64,000 bases of DNA. Origin: Parabacteroides chongii (GTDB lineage Bacteria; Bacteroidota; Bacteroidia; Bacteroidales; Tannerellaceae). The stretch spans positions 2,140,501-2,204,500 of the forward strand of contig NZ_CP120849.1 in the NCBI RefSeq assembly GCF_029581355.1. The letters are read 5' to 3'. The notes under the pieces were generated by a model. That model was not told where the DNA came from and did no database searches. It worked only from the letters and a program-made list of their open reading frames with translations. How positions within the stretch are numbered: position 1 is the stretch's first letter; each line of letters starts with the position of its first letter. This document shows, one piece after another, positions 16,902-25,260 of this stretch. The translations under genes were made by a program, and so were the position numbers.

Positions 16902-18731
16902 CTATAGACTAACTTTCTTTACGTATTGTTTGTCGTTGATGGTCAGAACAACAACGTAGATACCTTCTGTCAGCGGGATGCGGGTAGTTGTTTCGATTGC
17001 TTGGCTGCAAACGATGCGGCCCATCAGGTCGTAAATTTTGATGGCTCCTACCTCGTTTTCCGGGTTGACGACAACGGTTTTGTCTTCCGTATAGATCATG
17101 TAGTCCGGGGCGGAGATGGATTCGTTAGCTGTCGGGCAATCGAATGTAACGACAACGATGGAGTCGGCTTGTACGTTTGTGAAGATGTACTGTTCAGGTT
17201 TGCCGATACTCTTCAGAACCTTTTCCTGTTCTTTTTCGTCTTCCATCTTCGGCCCGATCTTCACGTCTGTGATGACGCAATTCTTTTTGCTCGGATAGAA
17301 GTTGAAATCGTGGTTGCTGCCTTCGGTTACGCGGACGCTGGTCGGTGAGGCTGTACCCTCTTTGGTGTTGATCACTTTGGATGTCAGCGTATAAACAGGT
17401 ACGGCGATGTTGGAGAATACGACATCCACGATGGTATTTGCCTGAATGTTCTTTAGCTTATATTCATTGACAGCTCCCACGCTATTACCGTTGATACGTA
17501 CATCGACAATCTGCTGGCCTTGTGCGGGATCGATCTTGAAGGTGATGTTTTCTCTTCTGTTGGCGCCTGTAGTACCCGGTGTGACGGTACCCAAACCTGT
17601 TTTACGAACCAGGATGGTGAAGTCTTTCTTGATGTTACCGTTCCACCATTTTTCCCATCCTGGATAGTTGGAATCCATCCAATCTTCAAACTCATCGTCG
17701 AAGTCCCAATCAGGGTAATCCCAGCTTGGGCAGTCGCAACTACCGCCACCGCTGCTGCCACCTGAACTTGTATTACTGTTGAAGAATACGGCAAGGATGC
17801 GAGTGTTGGACTTGACGGTGTATTTTTTATCTGTACTTCTTGTCAAGTCTTTATTACCTGCTAAGAGAAGAGCCAGTTGGTAATATGTACTATTGGATTT
17901 AGCATTGATGGTGATTTCAGTACCTTTTGTTACAGTCCCTCCGCTTGTGATTGGAATTCCATTAGCTGTTACTGTCAACTTTCCACCTGCCGGTTGGTCG
18001 AATGTAATAACACAATCACCGTCGGGAGCAATTGGATGATTGGGATCGTCTGTTACGTCTTCAAAGGTGAGTGTTTCTTTGCTGTGACTGGAGATACTGA
18101 TAGAGGCGGTTGCATAGACCTTTTTAGCGTCATCTGTTGTAAAGTAGATAGGTTCTGAAACCTGAGAAGCCGGTATCCAGAAACAGATGGCATCGTCGGT
18201 AGTCGAGTAGTTTGTTAACTCTGTGTTTCCTTTGTAGAATTTAACTTCGGTAAGGTCTACATCTGTCTCTGCCAATACGCGATATAACTCTTCTCCTTTG
18301 TAATCTTTCTTGAATGCTGTCTGACCCAGGTTTACATCTTTCCCTACAAACAGTTTGTTGAAGTCGCTTACGTTGAAAGAGCCGACCATAGCACCATTGG
18401 TGATTGTCAGTTTGGCAACATCTTCATCCAACTTGAAGCCGGCATATTCATTACCGGTCAAAGCCAATCCATTTAAGTCTAATACAATGGCCTTGTCTAC
18501 TGTCAATTCCTCTTCTAAAGGAAGGCTTACCAATAGACTGATAGTTTGATCTTTAGTAGCTGTTGCAAAAGCCTCTTTCAGGGATTTGTATTTTTCGGTT
18601 CCTATTATTTCTGCAACGAAGTTACCGGGACCTTCACCTTCGCCCGGATCTACAAGATCCTGTGCCCATCCGCATACCGGCATCCAAAGGAGAGCCAGCA
18701 GGATGAATAATATGTTTGATTTTATTTTCAT
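16902..18731 (-). CDS. Large secreted protein with bacterial-repeat domains and T9SS-like C-terminal tail
   Basis: 609 residues from the ATG at 18731, which puts a signal peptide first (MKIKSNILFILLALLWMPVC, cleaved near GWAQ). The longer open frame runs through an intercistronic hairpin and is not credible. Beta-rich modules with repeat-like segments (for example VTPGTTGANRRENITFKIDP) lie around 330-510. A Ser/Gly linker followed by a striking acidic and aromatic stretch, rich in W, D, Y and P, lies near 345-390. The C-terminus IKIYDLMGRIVCSQ...TEGIYVVVL...KKVSL resembles type IX secretion sorting tails. It is the last gene of the minus-strand operon behind inverted site pair A. Function unknown; probably a surface or secreted adhesin-like protein. 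Confidence 0.75.
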   Translation of the reverse strand: MKIKSNILFILLALLWMPVCGWAQDLVDPGEGEGPGNFVAEIIGTEKYKSLKEAFATATKDQTISLLVSLPLEEELTVDKAIVLDLNGLALTGNEYAGFKLDEDVAKLTITNGAMVGSFNVSDFNKLFVGKDVNLGQTAFKKDYKGEELYRVLAETDVDLTEVKFYKGNTELTNYSTTDDAICFWIPASQVSEPIYFTTDDAKKVYATASISISSHSKETLTFEDVTDDPNHPIAPDGDCVITFDQPAGGKLTVTANGIPITSGGTVTKGTEITINAKSNSTYYQLALLLAGNKDLTRSTDKKYTVKSNTRILAVFFNSNTSSGGSSGGGSCDCPSWDYPDWDFDDEFEDWMDSNYPGWEKWWNGNIKKDFTILVRKTGLGTVTPGTTGANRRENITFKIDPAQGQQIVDVRINGNSVGAVNEYKLKNIQANTIVDVVFSNIAVPVYTLTSKVINTKEGTASPTSVRVTEGSNHDFNFYPSKKNCVITDVKIGPKMEDEKEQEKVLKSIGKPEQYIFTNVQADSIVVVTFDCPTANESISAPDYMIYTEDKTVVVNPENEVGAIKIYDLMGRIVCSQAIETTTRIPLTEGIYVVVLTINDKQYVKKVSL

Positions 18732-18748
18732 ATTCTTTAGTGTTAAGT

Positions 18749-18786
18749 GAATATGTCGAGGAGTATGACAGCTCCTCAACATATTC
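18749..18786. other. Intercistronic hairpin between two large surface-protein genes
   Basis: GAATATGT and GAGGAG on the left pair with CTCCTC and ACATATTC on the right around a short loop. It lies in the 70-bp gap between the 1735-residue and 609-residue genes and has no T-run, so it may tune downstream expression or message stability rather than end transcription. Confidence 0.6.
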
Positions 18787-18801
18787 TGTTAGTATTGTTT
18801 A

Positions 18802-21800
18802 TTACTTTACGATTACCTTTTGGTTGTTGATGATGTAGATTCCTGCGCCTACTTCGTATGAAGAATCGCCTGCAGGGATTTCACCACTGAACTTCACTGT
18901 ACCCTTCAGGTCGCAGATTACCACCTGTACCGGCGTTTCGGTAGTCAGGATGATGCGTCCTGCTTCTGTACGGATTTGCAGTTCGTCTTCCGCAATCTCG
19001 ATTTCCTCATTGGCTGTCGGAGTAGAGCGGAGGCTGAAGCGGGCAACGTTTTGGGTTGTTGCTGCGTCTGCAAGTAGGTAGCCGCTGAATGGGGCGATTG
19101 TTCCATTTGTAGATGCGCCTGTTCCGGCACCTTCTTCATCTGCTTTAGTAGTTGTTGTAGGAGTAACACGTTCGAAGTTCTTTCCCTCTGCGTCCAGCTT
19201 GTAGAATGCTTTTGTTAAAGTAACGTCATTTAATGTACCGTTAGCATACGCTACGAAGCCGCTAACCGGATCCGGATTCAATTCCTGATTGCGTTTCAAC
19301 ATCTGGTTCGGACCAGAGATGAAAGTGACAGTCATATTTGCCGGAGTCTTCATCACATACACCTTGTTGGCTGTCATTTCGCTATTAACCACGTCGCTTG
19401 TCGAGCCGTCGCTCTTGATAGTGTGCAGCCAGAACTCGCCGGAAGTGCCCGGGTTGGCGGCTGGGCTGATGGAAACGACTTTTCCGCTATTGTTTGTTGT
19501 CGTAATGTCCGTAGCTGTGTAAGGCAGGGCGATTAATGACCACTGTTTTGTAGTGAATGTACGAATGTAGCGAATGCCGTCGGTAGCGGTTGCTTTACCA
19601 GCTTCAGTATTAACTTTACCACCTTCGTAGATGGTTAAACGGTGGATTGTGTTTCCTTGCTCATTTTTAGGAACTGTCCATGTTTGAGTTGTAGGAACTA
19701 CGATATTACAGTCTTTTATATTGTCCCAGTTATTTCCCTGCTCCGTACTACCGATAGTAACAACTTTATAAATCGTTACTGTTGTATTATGGTTTGCCAG
19801 GCCTGCAGGGATGGTGTATAGGCTTGTTGCTGGGTTGCCTATCTCAACATCTGTATCGCGCTCCGGAGTTTCTACCCAATTGTTGTCGTAGTCATCATTG
19901 CCTCTTGCTATCAAACGATAAACTGTTTTGATACCTTCAGCTGTATGTTGCAAAACAACACCACCGATAGTAACATTCTCATCTACTATAACATCCCCAT
20001 TACCTGAGATGTTGATAACGCCTGTCAGGGTACTATTAGTCTGCTTGTTGTTATTAGAGATGGTTAGAGTATTATCTTTGTTCGTAACCTTGAAACCACC
20101 CTGTGTAAATGTCAGGTCGTGACCGTTCAGGTCAATGGCATAGTCTTTGGTAATTTCGAATGTAGCTTGAGATTGGATGTTTTCCTGAAGTGCAATAACA
20201 ATCTTATCACCAGTAGCAGTATTTGCCGCGTTTATCGCAGCAGATAGTGTTCTGTAAGGACTTGGGGTACCTGTGTCTACAGTTACTGTTGCTACAATTC
20301 CGCCTTTAACTAATTGTGTATAACCATTCGAATGAGCTACGATAGCCAATTCACCACCAGGGACGGTAAGGCCGTTTTCGGCATTCTGACTTTCGCCATA
20401 AACCACGAATTCTTGCGGATACATGGATTCAACGAGCCATAGGCAGGCAACGCCTGTTGTTTGACTGTTTTCAGTTAATTGTTGTCCAACAGTGAAACCA
20501 ACTTTCTGATCGGCAAATTCGTAAGTATATGTATTGCCCTTTTCTAATCCCTTCACCAGTAATCTGCGTACGTTCTTATACGGCTCTTCTCCTAGGGTTG
20601 GATTAATCATATCCACATGTACGCCCTCCATGTGTACGTCCTTGCCGATATACACGTTTTGAGAAACGACGATGTCACCGTTGATGGTGGCGTGTTTGTC
20701 GCTGCCACTGTCGGTGCCTTTGTTTGTTATCAACATGAAGTTTTGCTCCTCCGTTTTAAACGTTACATTGTGGCAAGTAAGCGTGTTACCGTTCAGGTCG
20801 ATGGTTACTTGGCTGCCGTTAACCTCACAAGTCGTATTCGATTCGGAATGTGTAGTGAATAGGGCGACTGTGTAGTTTTGATTTTCTTCCATTGCTTCAA
20901 ATGCTTTTTCCAAAGAAATGAAAGAGCCAATTTTGTTGTTTGCATCTATTTTATCACCTGGATACAAACCGATATTAGCCGGAGCGATATTGTCATCGTT
21001 CTCTGCAACTGCGCTGAATATGATTTCCTCAGGAGAAGAAGTCTGATCCGCAGAACTGAATTTCACTTTACCGCCTAGAGTAGCTTTTGGCATCCACAAG
21101 TGGATTTCACCGTTTTTGTCGCTGGTTACTTTTCCGGATAGAGGAGTAGTTCCACCTTCTGGTATATATTCATAGTTGTACGGAATATAGTAGTCTTTTA
21201 CTTTGAATGAAACACGGTATAAATTCTTGGAGTTTGGGAGTGTTCCATCTGTAAAACGGGCATTATTATTCTTTGCAAACTTCGCTCTCACACTACCTCC
21301 TTTATAAGTTGCAGTAACGTTTTGAATAGGGTCTTCTGCATTGTCCTGGATATAAGCAAGCAGTGTGCCGCTTTCTACCTCTAATTTACCTGTACCACTA
21401 CTACTACTTGAGCCTGAAATACTTTTGCTGATACTAAAGAATCTCAACGCATTAGCTGTAGCCGGAGTTTCTTCCGACTGGTTGAATTTAAGCGTGCTAC
21501 CGTCACCAATTTCAATTGTACCGATGCTGTTGATACCGGAGGTTTTGATGTCGGCTGTCTGGTTGCCTGTTACTACCAGCTTGGTTGAAATTTTATTCTC
21601 ACCAACCATTCCATCCGTTGTCTGCAAACTTGTGTAGATGTCTTTCAGGAGGACGTGAACGTTGCCGTTAACTGTTAGGATGTTTGCTGTAGTATACTTG
21701 TCTTCGGCTACTGTTACGATTTCGGCAGGATCTGTTTCTGTGCCATAACCGGTAACTTCGTAGTCGTCTGCATACGATACTTTATCAGTTCCAACTGTGA

Positions 21801-24009
21801 TGTTGTAACTATTCAAGTCGAACAATGGAATAAGCGAGTAATTTTTTGTTTCATCATCCTTAATTTGCGCAAAGATAGTACCTTGCTCATCTTTAACCGG
21901 TCCGATTGCATCGTTGGTTGTAGGTATCCAAATACAGTATTTATTTGTATTATTGTTAGTCGCATTCACTTTTGCACCGTTTATGTCGTAAGTGATGACT
22001 TTCGGCATACTTTGTCCCTTTTTTATATTCGTTGATGCTTGTCGAGCCTCAACTTTATAGCCTTCGATATGAGGTTCTATATTTGCTAGCTCTGTATAAA
22101 CTATACCTTCAATCCGATAGGAGCCGGTGATAGCACCATTATTACCGTGGTCAGTAGCATTTGTATTAACAATTTCATCTTTTATTACGAGTGTACCTAA
22201 ACCACTGGAGATTAACGGAAGCTTACCCTCTGAGTCTGTGTGTCCGCTGATGCTTAATTGCCATCCATTTAGGTTGAGGGTGAAAGTCTGATTTACAGTG
22301 ATAGTCCAGTTTCCTTGGTTATCTTTAGGTTCAGCTGATCCTCCATTTACTGCCTTATAATTATCTGTGAAGTAGATGGTTTCACCATCCTTAACATCTT
22401 TGAATGCTAAAGATAATGTTTGGTATCTCTTTATTTCGTCATTCCTGTTGATACAAATAACAGGATCTGCGGCATAGAGTTCTTGATAATGATCTGTCTG
22501 GGTAGTAATCTCACGTGTAATATTATTACTTTTTATTTGAAACTTTGTTTGTTTCGGCAACCATGCATAAATGAGCATTTCTTCAGTATCTAAAGTCTGA
22601 GGATAGTTAACCGGATTTGTGCCGCTCTCGTCATAAATCCGGATATCACTTTTTTCTTCTAAATCAGTATTTCTATAGTTGATTATGCAATAGTAAACAT
22701 CCGTGTCGTTAAACTTTGCCGCACTTCCAAGAAAACAACTTTCATTCAGAACTTTTTCCCCTAACCTCACATCATTGTTAACCTTGATTTGATAAGGACT
22801 AGGGATAGTGATGTTTTTCAACCAGATTGTATGATTATTACCATCTAGTTCGAGTCCTTCCTCTGTGGCAATATACATTATTTTGTGATCATCAACACCC
22901 TTTATTATGATATCACTTAATGAAGCCTGTAATTGACCGCTATGGGGATACTGAGATACATTAAGGTTGTAAGTTCCTTGTTGTATATCTTTTATTTGAG
23001 CATAATAATTACCACTACTAGTAGCAGCCCCTGCATAAACTTTTGGCATTTGAGTACCATCACTATTCCTTAAAGCAAAAGGCAGTTTCTCATTATCCGT
23101 TTCTAATTCCCCATAATAATTCATATTACTACTAGGAACTAATAAAGTAAACTTATCGCTGGTTGCTTTTGTAATGAATTTTTGAGTTCCTATTTCTCCA
23201 TGAACATAATCGTTATAGAGTTCAGATGGGGTAAATTGGCTAAAATCAACATTGATTTGCATAGGATTATTTGTTCCAAGTTTTGTTCCAATCTGTCTCA
23301 ATGCCTCATCCCCTGCTGATGCGAAATTCTCGATTTTCCAATTATCAGGGTGTTTAGGATTCTCGGCATTGTTGTAAGAGAAATAAGCTCCATCTTTCAA
23401 GGTGACAATTGCATTATTCATGTTAACAGCAGGACTGTGGGGGGGGGCTTCAGTTCCACTCTGTGCAACAACAGCCACAGGACCTGTTATTGTTAAATTA
23501 CAATTACCTTCAAGTCTGAGACCTTCCTTGTTTGTGACAGTATTCCCAGCTACCAAATAAAGGTAAGAAGGAGTGTTTTTATGATCTTTATCCCAATATG
23601 CAATTGTGAGGTTAGATAAATTCTTGGTACCTATGGCAGGCCAAGAGCCTGTCTCTCCTATACCTGTTATGTGAGTTCCATGTAATTTGTTCTCTCCCGC
23701 TATATGCAGTGTTACGTTTCCTGTTGTTTCAATCCGTATTTGACCATCAGTAGTTCCTGCTAAATAATAGTCACCGCCTTGCGTGATTTTGACATTTTTT
23801 ATATTCCCAGACCACGGAGTGTCGGAACTTGTCCCATTTCCCTCAGCCCAAGCCCCTACCGGCATCACGATTGCCATGAGGCAAATCAGCAGCCTCCAGA
23901 GCTTTGACGAGTTAGAACTTTTGCGGGAGAAGCGTTGTTTCCCCACATCTTTGATTGTTGTGCCACCGGAAGAGATGTCCGGGGCGAATGCTTTGTAATT
24001 CTGTTTCAT
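18802..24009 (-). CDS. Giant repetitive surface protein (1735 aa), beta-helix/adhesin-like
   Basis: The N-terminus is an unusually long leader: about 38 polar residues before a hydrophobic stretch (LWRLLICLMAIVMPVGAWA), with no other Met to start at. The body is a chain of beta-strand modules resembling carbohydrate-binding or parallel beta-helix repeats: 'NVTLHIAGENKLHGTH', 'IDLNGNTLTCHNVTF' and 'IDLNGHDLTFTQGGF' recur. It ends with a tail-like domain (KGTVKFSGEIPAGDSSYEVG, then GIYIINNQKVIVK) like type IX sorting signals. A run of nine C on the coding strand (23439-23447) lies near codon 188. It is in one transcription unit with the HU-like protein upstream and the 609-residue protein downstream. 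Probable phase-variable adhesin; ligand unknown. Confidence 0.75.
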   Translation of the reverse strand: MKQNYKAFAPDISSGGTTIKDVGKQRFSRKSSNSSKLWRLLICLMAIVMPVGAWAEGNGTSSDTPWSGNIKNVKITQGGDYYLAGTTDGQIRIETTGNVTLHIAGENKLHGTHITGIGETGSWPAIGTKNLSNLTIAYWDKDHKNTPSYLYLVAGNTVTNKEGLRLEGNCNLTITGPVAVVAQSGTEAPPHSPAVNMNNAIVTLKDGAYFSYNNAENPKHPDNWKIENFASAGDEALRQIGTKLGTNNPMQINVDFSQFTPSELYNDYVHGEIGTQKFITKATSDKFTLLVPSSNMNYYGELETDNEKLPFALRNSDGTQMPKVYAGAATSSGNYYAQIKDIQQGTYNLNVSQYPHSGQLQASLSDIIIKGVDDHKIMYIATEEGLELDGNNHTIWLKNITIPSPYQIKVNNDVRLGEKVLNESCFLGSAAKFNDTDVYYCIINYRNTDLEEKSDIRIYDESGTNPVNYPQTLDTEEMLIYAWLPKQTKFQIKSNNITREITTQTDHYQELYAADPVICINRNDEIKRYQTLSLAFKDVKDGETIYFTDNYKAVNGGSAEPKDNQGNWTITVNQTFTLNLNGWQLSISGHTDSEGKLPLISSGLGTLVIKDEIVNTNATDHGNNGAITGSYRIEGIVYTELANIEPHIEGYKVEARQASTNIKKGQSMPKVITYDINGAKVNATNNNTNKYCIWIPTTNDAIGPVKDEQGTIFAQIKDDETKNYSLIPLFDLNSYNITVGTDKVSYADDYEVTGYGTETDPAEIVTVAEDKYTTANILTVNGNVHVLLKDIYTSLQTTDGMVGENKISTKLVVTGNQTADIKTSGINSIGTIEIGDGSTLKFNQSEETPATANALRFFSISKSISGSSSSSGTGKLEVESGTLLAYIQDNAEDPIQNVTATYKGGSVRAKFAKNNNARFTDGTLPNSKNLYRVSFKVKDYYIPYNYEYIPEGGTTPLSGKVTSDKNGEIHLWMPKATLGGKVKFSSADQTSSPEEIIFSAVAENDDNIAPANIGLYPGDKIDANNKIGSFISLEKAFEAMEENQNYTVALFTTHSESNTTCEVNGSQVTIDLNGNTLTCHNVTFKTEEQNFMLITNKGTDSGSDKHATINGDIVVSQNVYIGKDVHMEGVHVDMINPTLGEEPYKNVRRLLVKGLEKGNTYTYEFADQKVGFTVGQQLTENSQTTGVACLWLVESMYPQEFVVYGESQNAENGLTVPGGELAIVAHSNGYTQLVKGGIVATVTVDTGTPSPYRTLSAAINAANTATGDKIVIALQENIQSQATFEITKDYAIDLNGHDLTFTQGGFKVTNKDNTLTISNNNKQTNSTLTGVINISGNGDVIVDENVTIGGVVLQHTAEGIKTVYRLIARGNDDYDNNWVETPERDTDVEIGNPATSLYTIPAGLANHNTTVTIYKVVTIGSTEQGNNWDNIKDCNIVVPTTQTWTVPKNEQGNTIHRLTIYEGGKVNTEAGKATATDGIRYIRTFTTKQWSLIALPYTATDITTTNNSGKVVSISPAANPGTSGEFWLHTIKSDGSTSDVVNSEMTANKVYVMKTPANMTVTFISGPNQMLKRNQELNPDPVSGFVAYANGTLNDVTLTKAFYKLDAEGKNFERVTPTTTTKADEEGAGTGASTNGTIAPFSGYLLADAATTQNVARFSLRSTPTANEEIEIAEDELQIRTEAGRIILTTETPVQVVICDLKGTVKFSGEIPAGDSSYEVGAGIYIINNQKVIVK
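23439..23447 (-). repeat. Nine-base C tract in the coding strand of the 1735-aa protein
   Basis: Nine G on the plus strand, read as GCC CCC CCC CAC (Ala-Pro-Pro-His) in the gene. Gain or loss of one base would truncate the protein after about 190 of 1735 residues. The frame is intact here. Confidence 0.9.
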
Positions 24010-24055
24010 ATTAATACTTGTTTAGTGTTTGTATAAGCTTTCTTTGAGTTTGGTT

Positions 24056-24160
24056 CCCCTTTTGCCTGTGCTCCTTAGGCAAGGGCGCCTGCGATGCACA
24101 GGCAGGAGTGTCTATGGATCGCAGGCACCGGTGTCATGGCATCGCAGGCAGGGAAAGGGG
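24056..24160 (-). other. Structured intercistronic region with competing hairpins
   Basis: The 151-bp gap between the HU-like gene and the giant protein gene contains GCCTGCGAT (24087-24095) and two copies of its complement ATCGCAGGC (24118-24126 and 24141-24149), plus TGCCTGTG/CACAGGCA (24063-24070 and 24097-24104). A possible outer stem joins CCCCTTTTGCCTG near 24056 to CAGGCAGGGAAAGGGG ending at 24160. Only some of these can pair at once, so alternative folds are possible in the transcript. Confidence 0.55.
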
Positions 24161-24934
24161 CTATTCTATGACGGGACGGTCGTCGTCATCGTCCTTCTTG
24201 GTGCCTACGTACACGGTGCGGCTGATGCTGCGCGGTGTTTTCAGCAGGCGTTTGGTACTGCCCGAATACTGAGTGGTTAGTGTCAGTTCGTATTCACCGT
24301 CTTTCAATCCTGTGGGAGCGATGAAAATCACTTCCGAGGGGTTGTTAGTTCCGAACATGTCGGGTTCTACCTTCGTGACAGTCTCGTCGGATAGATTGCG
24401 CAGGGTGATACCCACGTTCTCATTGTCTCCATCCACACGGATATACGAGCCGGTGAGGCGGAAGTTGCGCCCCGGGCTGAGGTGGCCGTCGGTCTGTCCG
24501 GTGCTGCAATCCTGTGCGCTGGCAAAGTAGACTGAGCTGGGCTTTTCGCCGAGGATTTCCACTTGTGTGTTGCGGATTTCTTCGCGCAAGACGCGATTCT
24601 GTGTAAAATCGACATAAATATCGTTGATCAGCGGGTTCCAGCGTCCTTCTTGGATGATTCCGGTAAAACGGGGGACGGCATAGAAGAGTCCGGTGTTGAC
24701 ATTGTTGCCGTTCATCAGGAAATGGGCAACGATACGTTCATAGAGCGTAACTACGTGAACCATAGTTTCTTTGCGTAAGCCGGTGTCTTCGTTGCGCATC
24801 TCTTCGTAGATACGTTCGTCGTTTACTGTGCCTGCCGATTTAAGGATGAGGATGCGATCGTCCGGATCTTCCGTTAAGGTATTCGGAGCGAGCCATCCTT
24901 GTAATTTGTTCTTCATAATTGGTTGAATTGACAT
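24161..24934 (-). CDS. HU/IHF-like DNA-binding domain plus DUF4469 protein, DDRPVIE tail
   Basis: 257 residues. The first 130 or so resemble the HU-like N-terminal domain found in Bacteroidetes DUF4469 proteins (MVHVVTLYERIVAHFLMNG, then YAVPRFTGIIQEGRW). An Ig-like DUF4469 domain follows (about 140-245: GRNFRLTGSYIRVDGD, IFIAPTGLKDGEYELTL). The chain ends in an acidic run and RPVIE. The same DDRPVIE end closes the unrelated small protein at 39872-40681. No signal peptide is seen, so it should be cytoplasmic. It is the first gene behind inverted site pair A, ahead of two giant secreted proteins. A role in nucleoid binding or control of the switch is speculation. A start at M7 (24916) is also possible. 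Confidence 0.8.
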   Translation of the reverse strand: MSIQPIMKNKLQGWLAPNTLTEDPDDRILILKSAGTVNDERIYEEMRNEDTGLRKETMVHVVTLYERIVAHFLMNGNNVNTGLFYAVPRFTGIIQEGRWNPLINDIYVDFTQNRVLREEIRNTQVEILGEKPSSVYFASAQDCSTGQTDGHLSPGRNFRLTGSYIRVDGDNENVGITLRNLSDETVTKVEPDMFGTNNPSEVIFIAPTGLKDGEYELTLTTQYSGSTKRLLKTPRSISRTVYVGTKKDDDDDRPVIE

Positions 24935-24984
24935 TAAAATGATTGTTTTTTCACAGGAAGAAGAGCAAATTGAAAGTTGAAGAA

Positions 24985-25016
24985 TGACTAATTTAATCGT
25001 TCCTTTTTTCTAGTCA
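24985..25016 (+). repeat. Inverted recombination-type site A1 (gene-proximal)
   Basis: 32 bp beginning TGACTAATTTAATCG, centre TT, ending TTTCTAGTCA. It matches site B1 (39316-39347) at 31 of 32 positions and the reverse complement of site A2 at 26 of 32. It lies 50 bp before the HU-like gene start. Confidence 0.8.
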
Positions 25017-25125
25017 TGTGATTTATGAGTGTGGCACTGGAACCTAAAACGGTTTTAATCTTGATATTCAGGTGTTTTTCTGAATAAAAAAGGAAGGATG
25101 ATAAGGACTGAAACAGAAGAAAAAA

Positions 25126-25157
25126 TGACTAGATAAAACGAACGTTTTATCTAGTCA
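25126..25157 (-). repeat. Inverted recombination-type site A2 (gene-distal)
   Basis: 32 bp, TGACTAGATAAAACG, AA, then the exact complement of the first 15 bp, a near-perfect palindrome with 15-bp arms. Read on the minus strand its core is AAACGTTCGT, which fits the Mpi invertase repeat core as I recall it (ARACGTWCGT). Confidence 0.8.
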
Positions 25158-25161
25158 TTTA

Positions 25162-25203
25162 GCAATGTAGCCCCCGAATACTATGCCGGGAGCAAAACAT
25201 TGC
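25162..25203. other. Leader hairpin beside switch A
   Basis: GCAATGT/ACATTGC (25162-25168 and 25197-25203) enclose a G+C-rich stem formed by GCCCCCG and CGGGAGC. On the minus strand it lies directly after a TACATTTG box and before site A2, so it could end sensor-gene transcription or shape the leader of a transcript entering the switch. Confidence 0.5.
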
Positions 25204-25210
25204 AAATGTA
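25203..25210 (-). promoter_or_regulatory. Possible fixed -7 box reading toward switch A
   Basis: TACATTTG on the minus strand matches TAnnTTTG exactly. No convincing -33 TTTG is found at the usual distance. If real, the start is near 25197 and the transcript would cross both inverted sites before reaching the HU-like gene. Confidence 0.4.
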
Positions 25211-25260
25211 CGATTTATTTTGAAAACAAGAACTTTTCGTAATAATTAATTGCTTTTTAG

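Larger units (their letters stand above)
24985..25157. mobile_element. Candidate invertible switch A (inverton)
   Basis: Two 32-bp sites in opposite orientation bound a 109-bp interior (25017-25125) between the HU-like gene and the 3' end of the hybrid sensor gene. The TT and AA centres of the two sites make them directional, as needed for inversion rather than deletion. The interior holds a near-consensus -7 box, TAATCTTG at 25056-25063, facing away from the operon in the orientation shown. If that is the promoter, the operon is drawn here in an off state; the -33 box is weak, so this is tentative. Confidence 0.6.

Noticed and set aside
16902..24009. Secretion by a type IX system taken as certain
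   Set aside because: The C-terminal tails resemble type IX sorting domains, but no component of that system is in the window and many gut Bacteroidales lack it.
24985..25157. The inverted sites read as ordinary terminators
   Set aside because: Near-identical sequence at two loci, paired inversion and directional TT/AA centres are not expected of terminators; one palindrome has no T-run. Not fully excluded for locus A.
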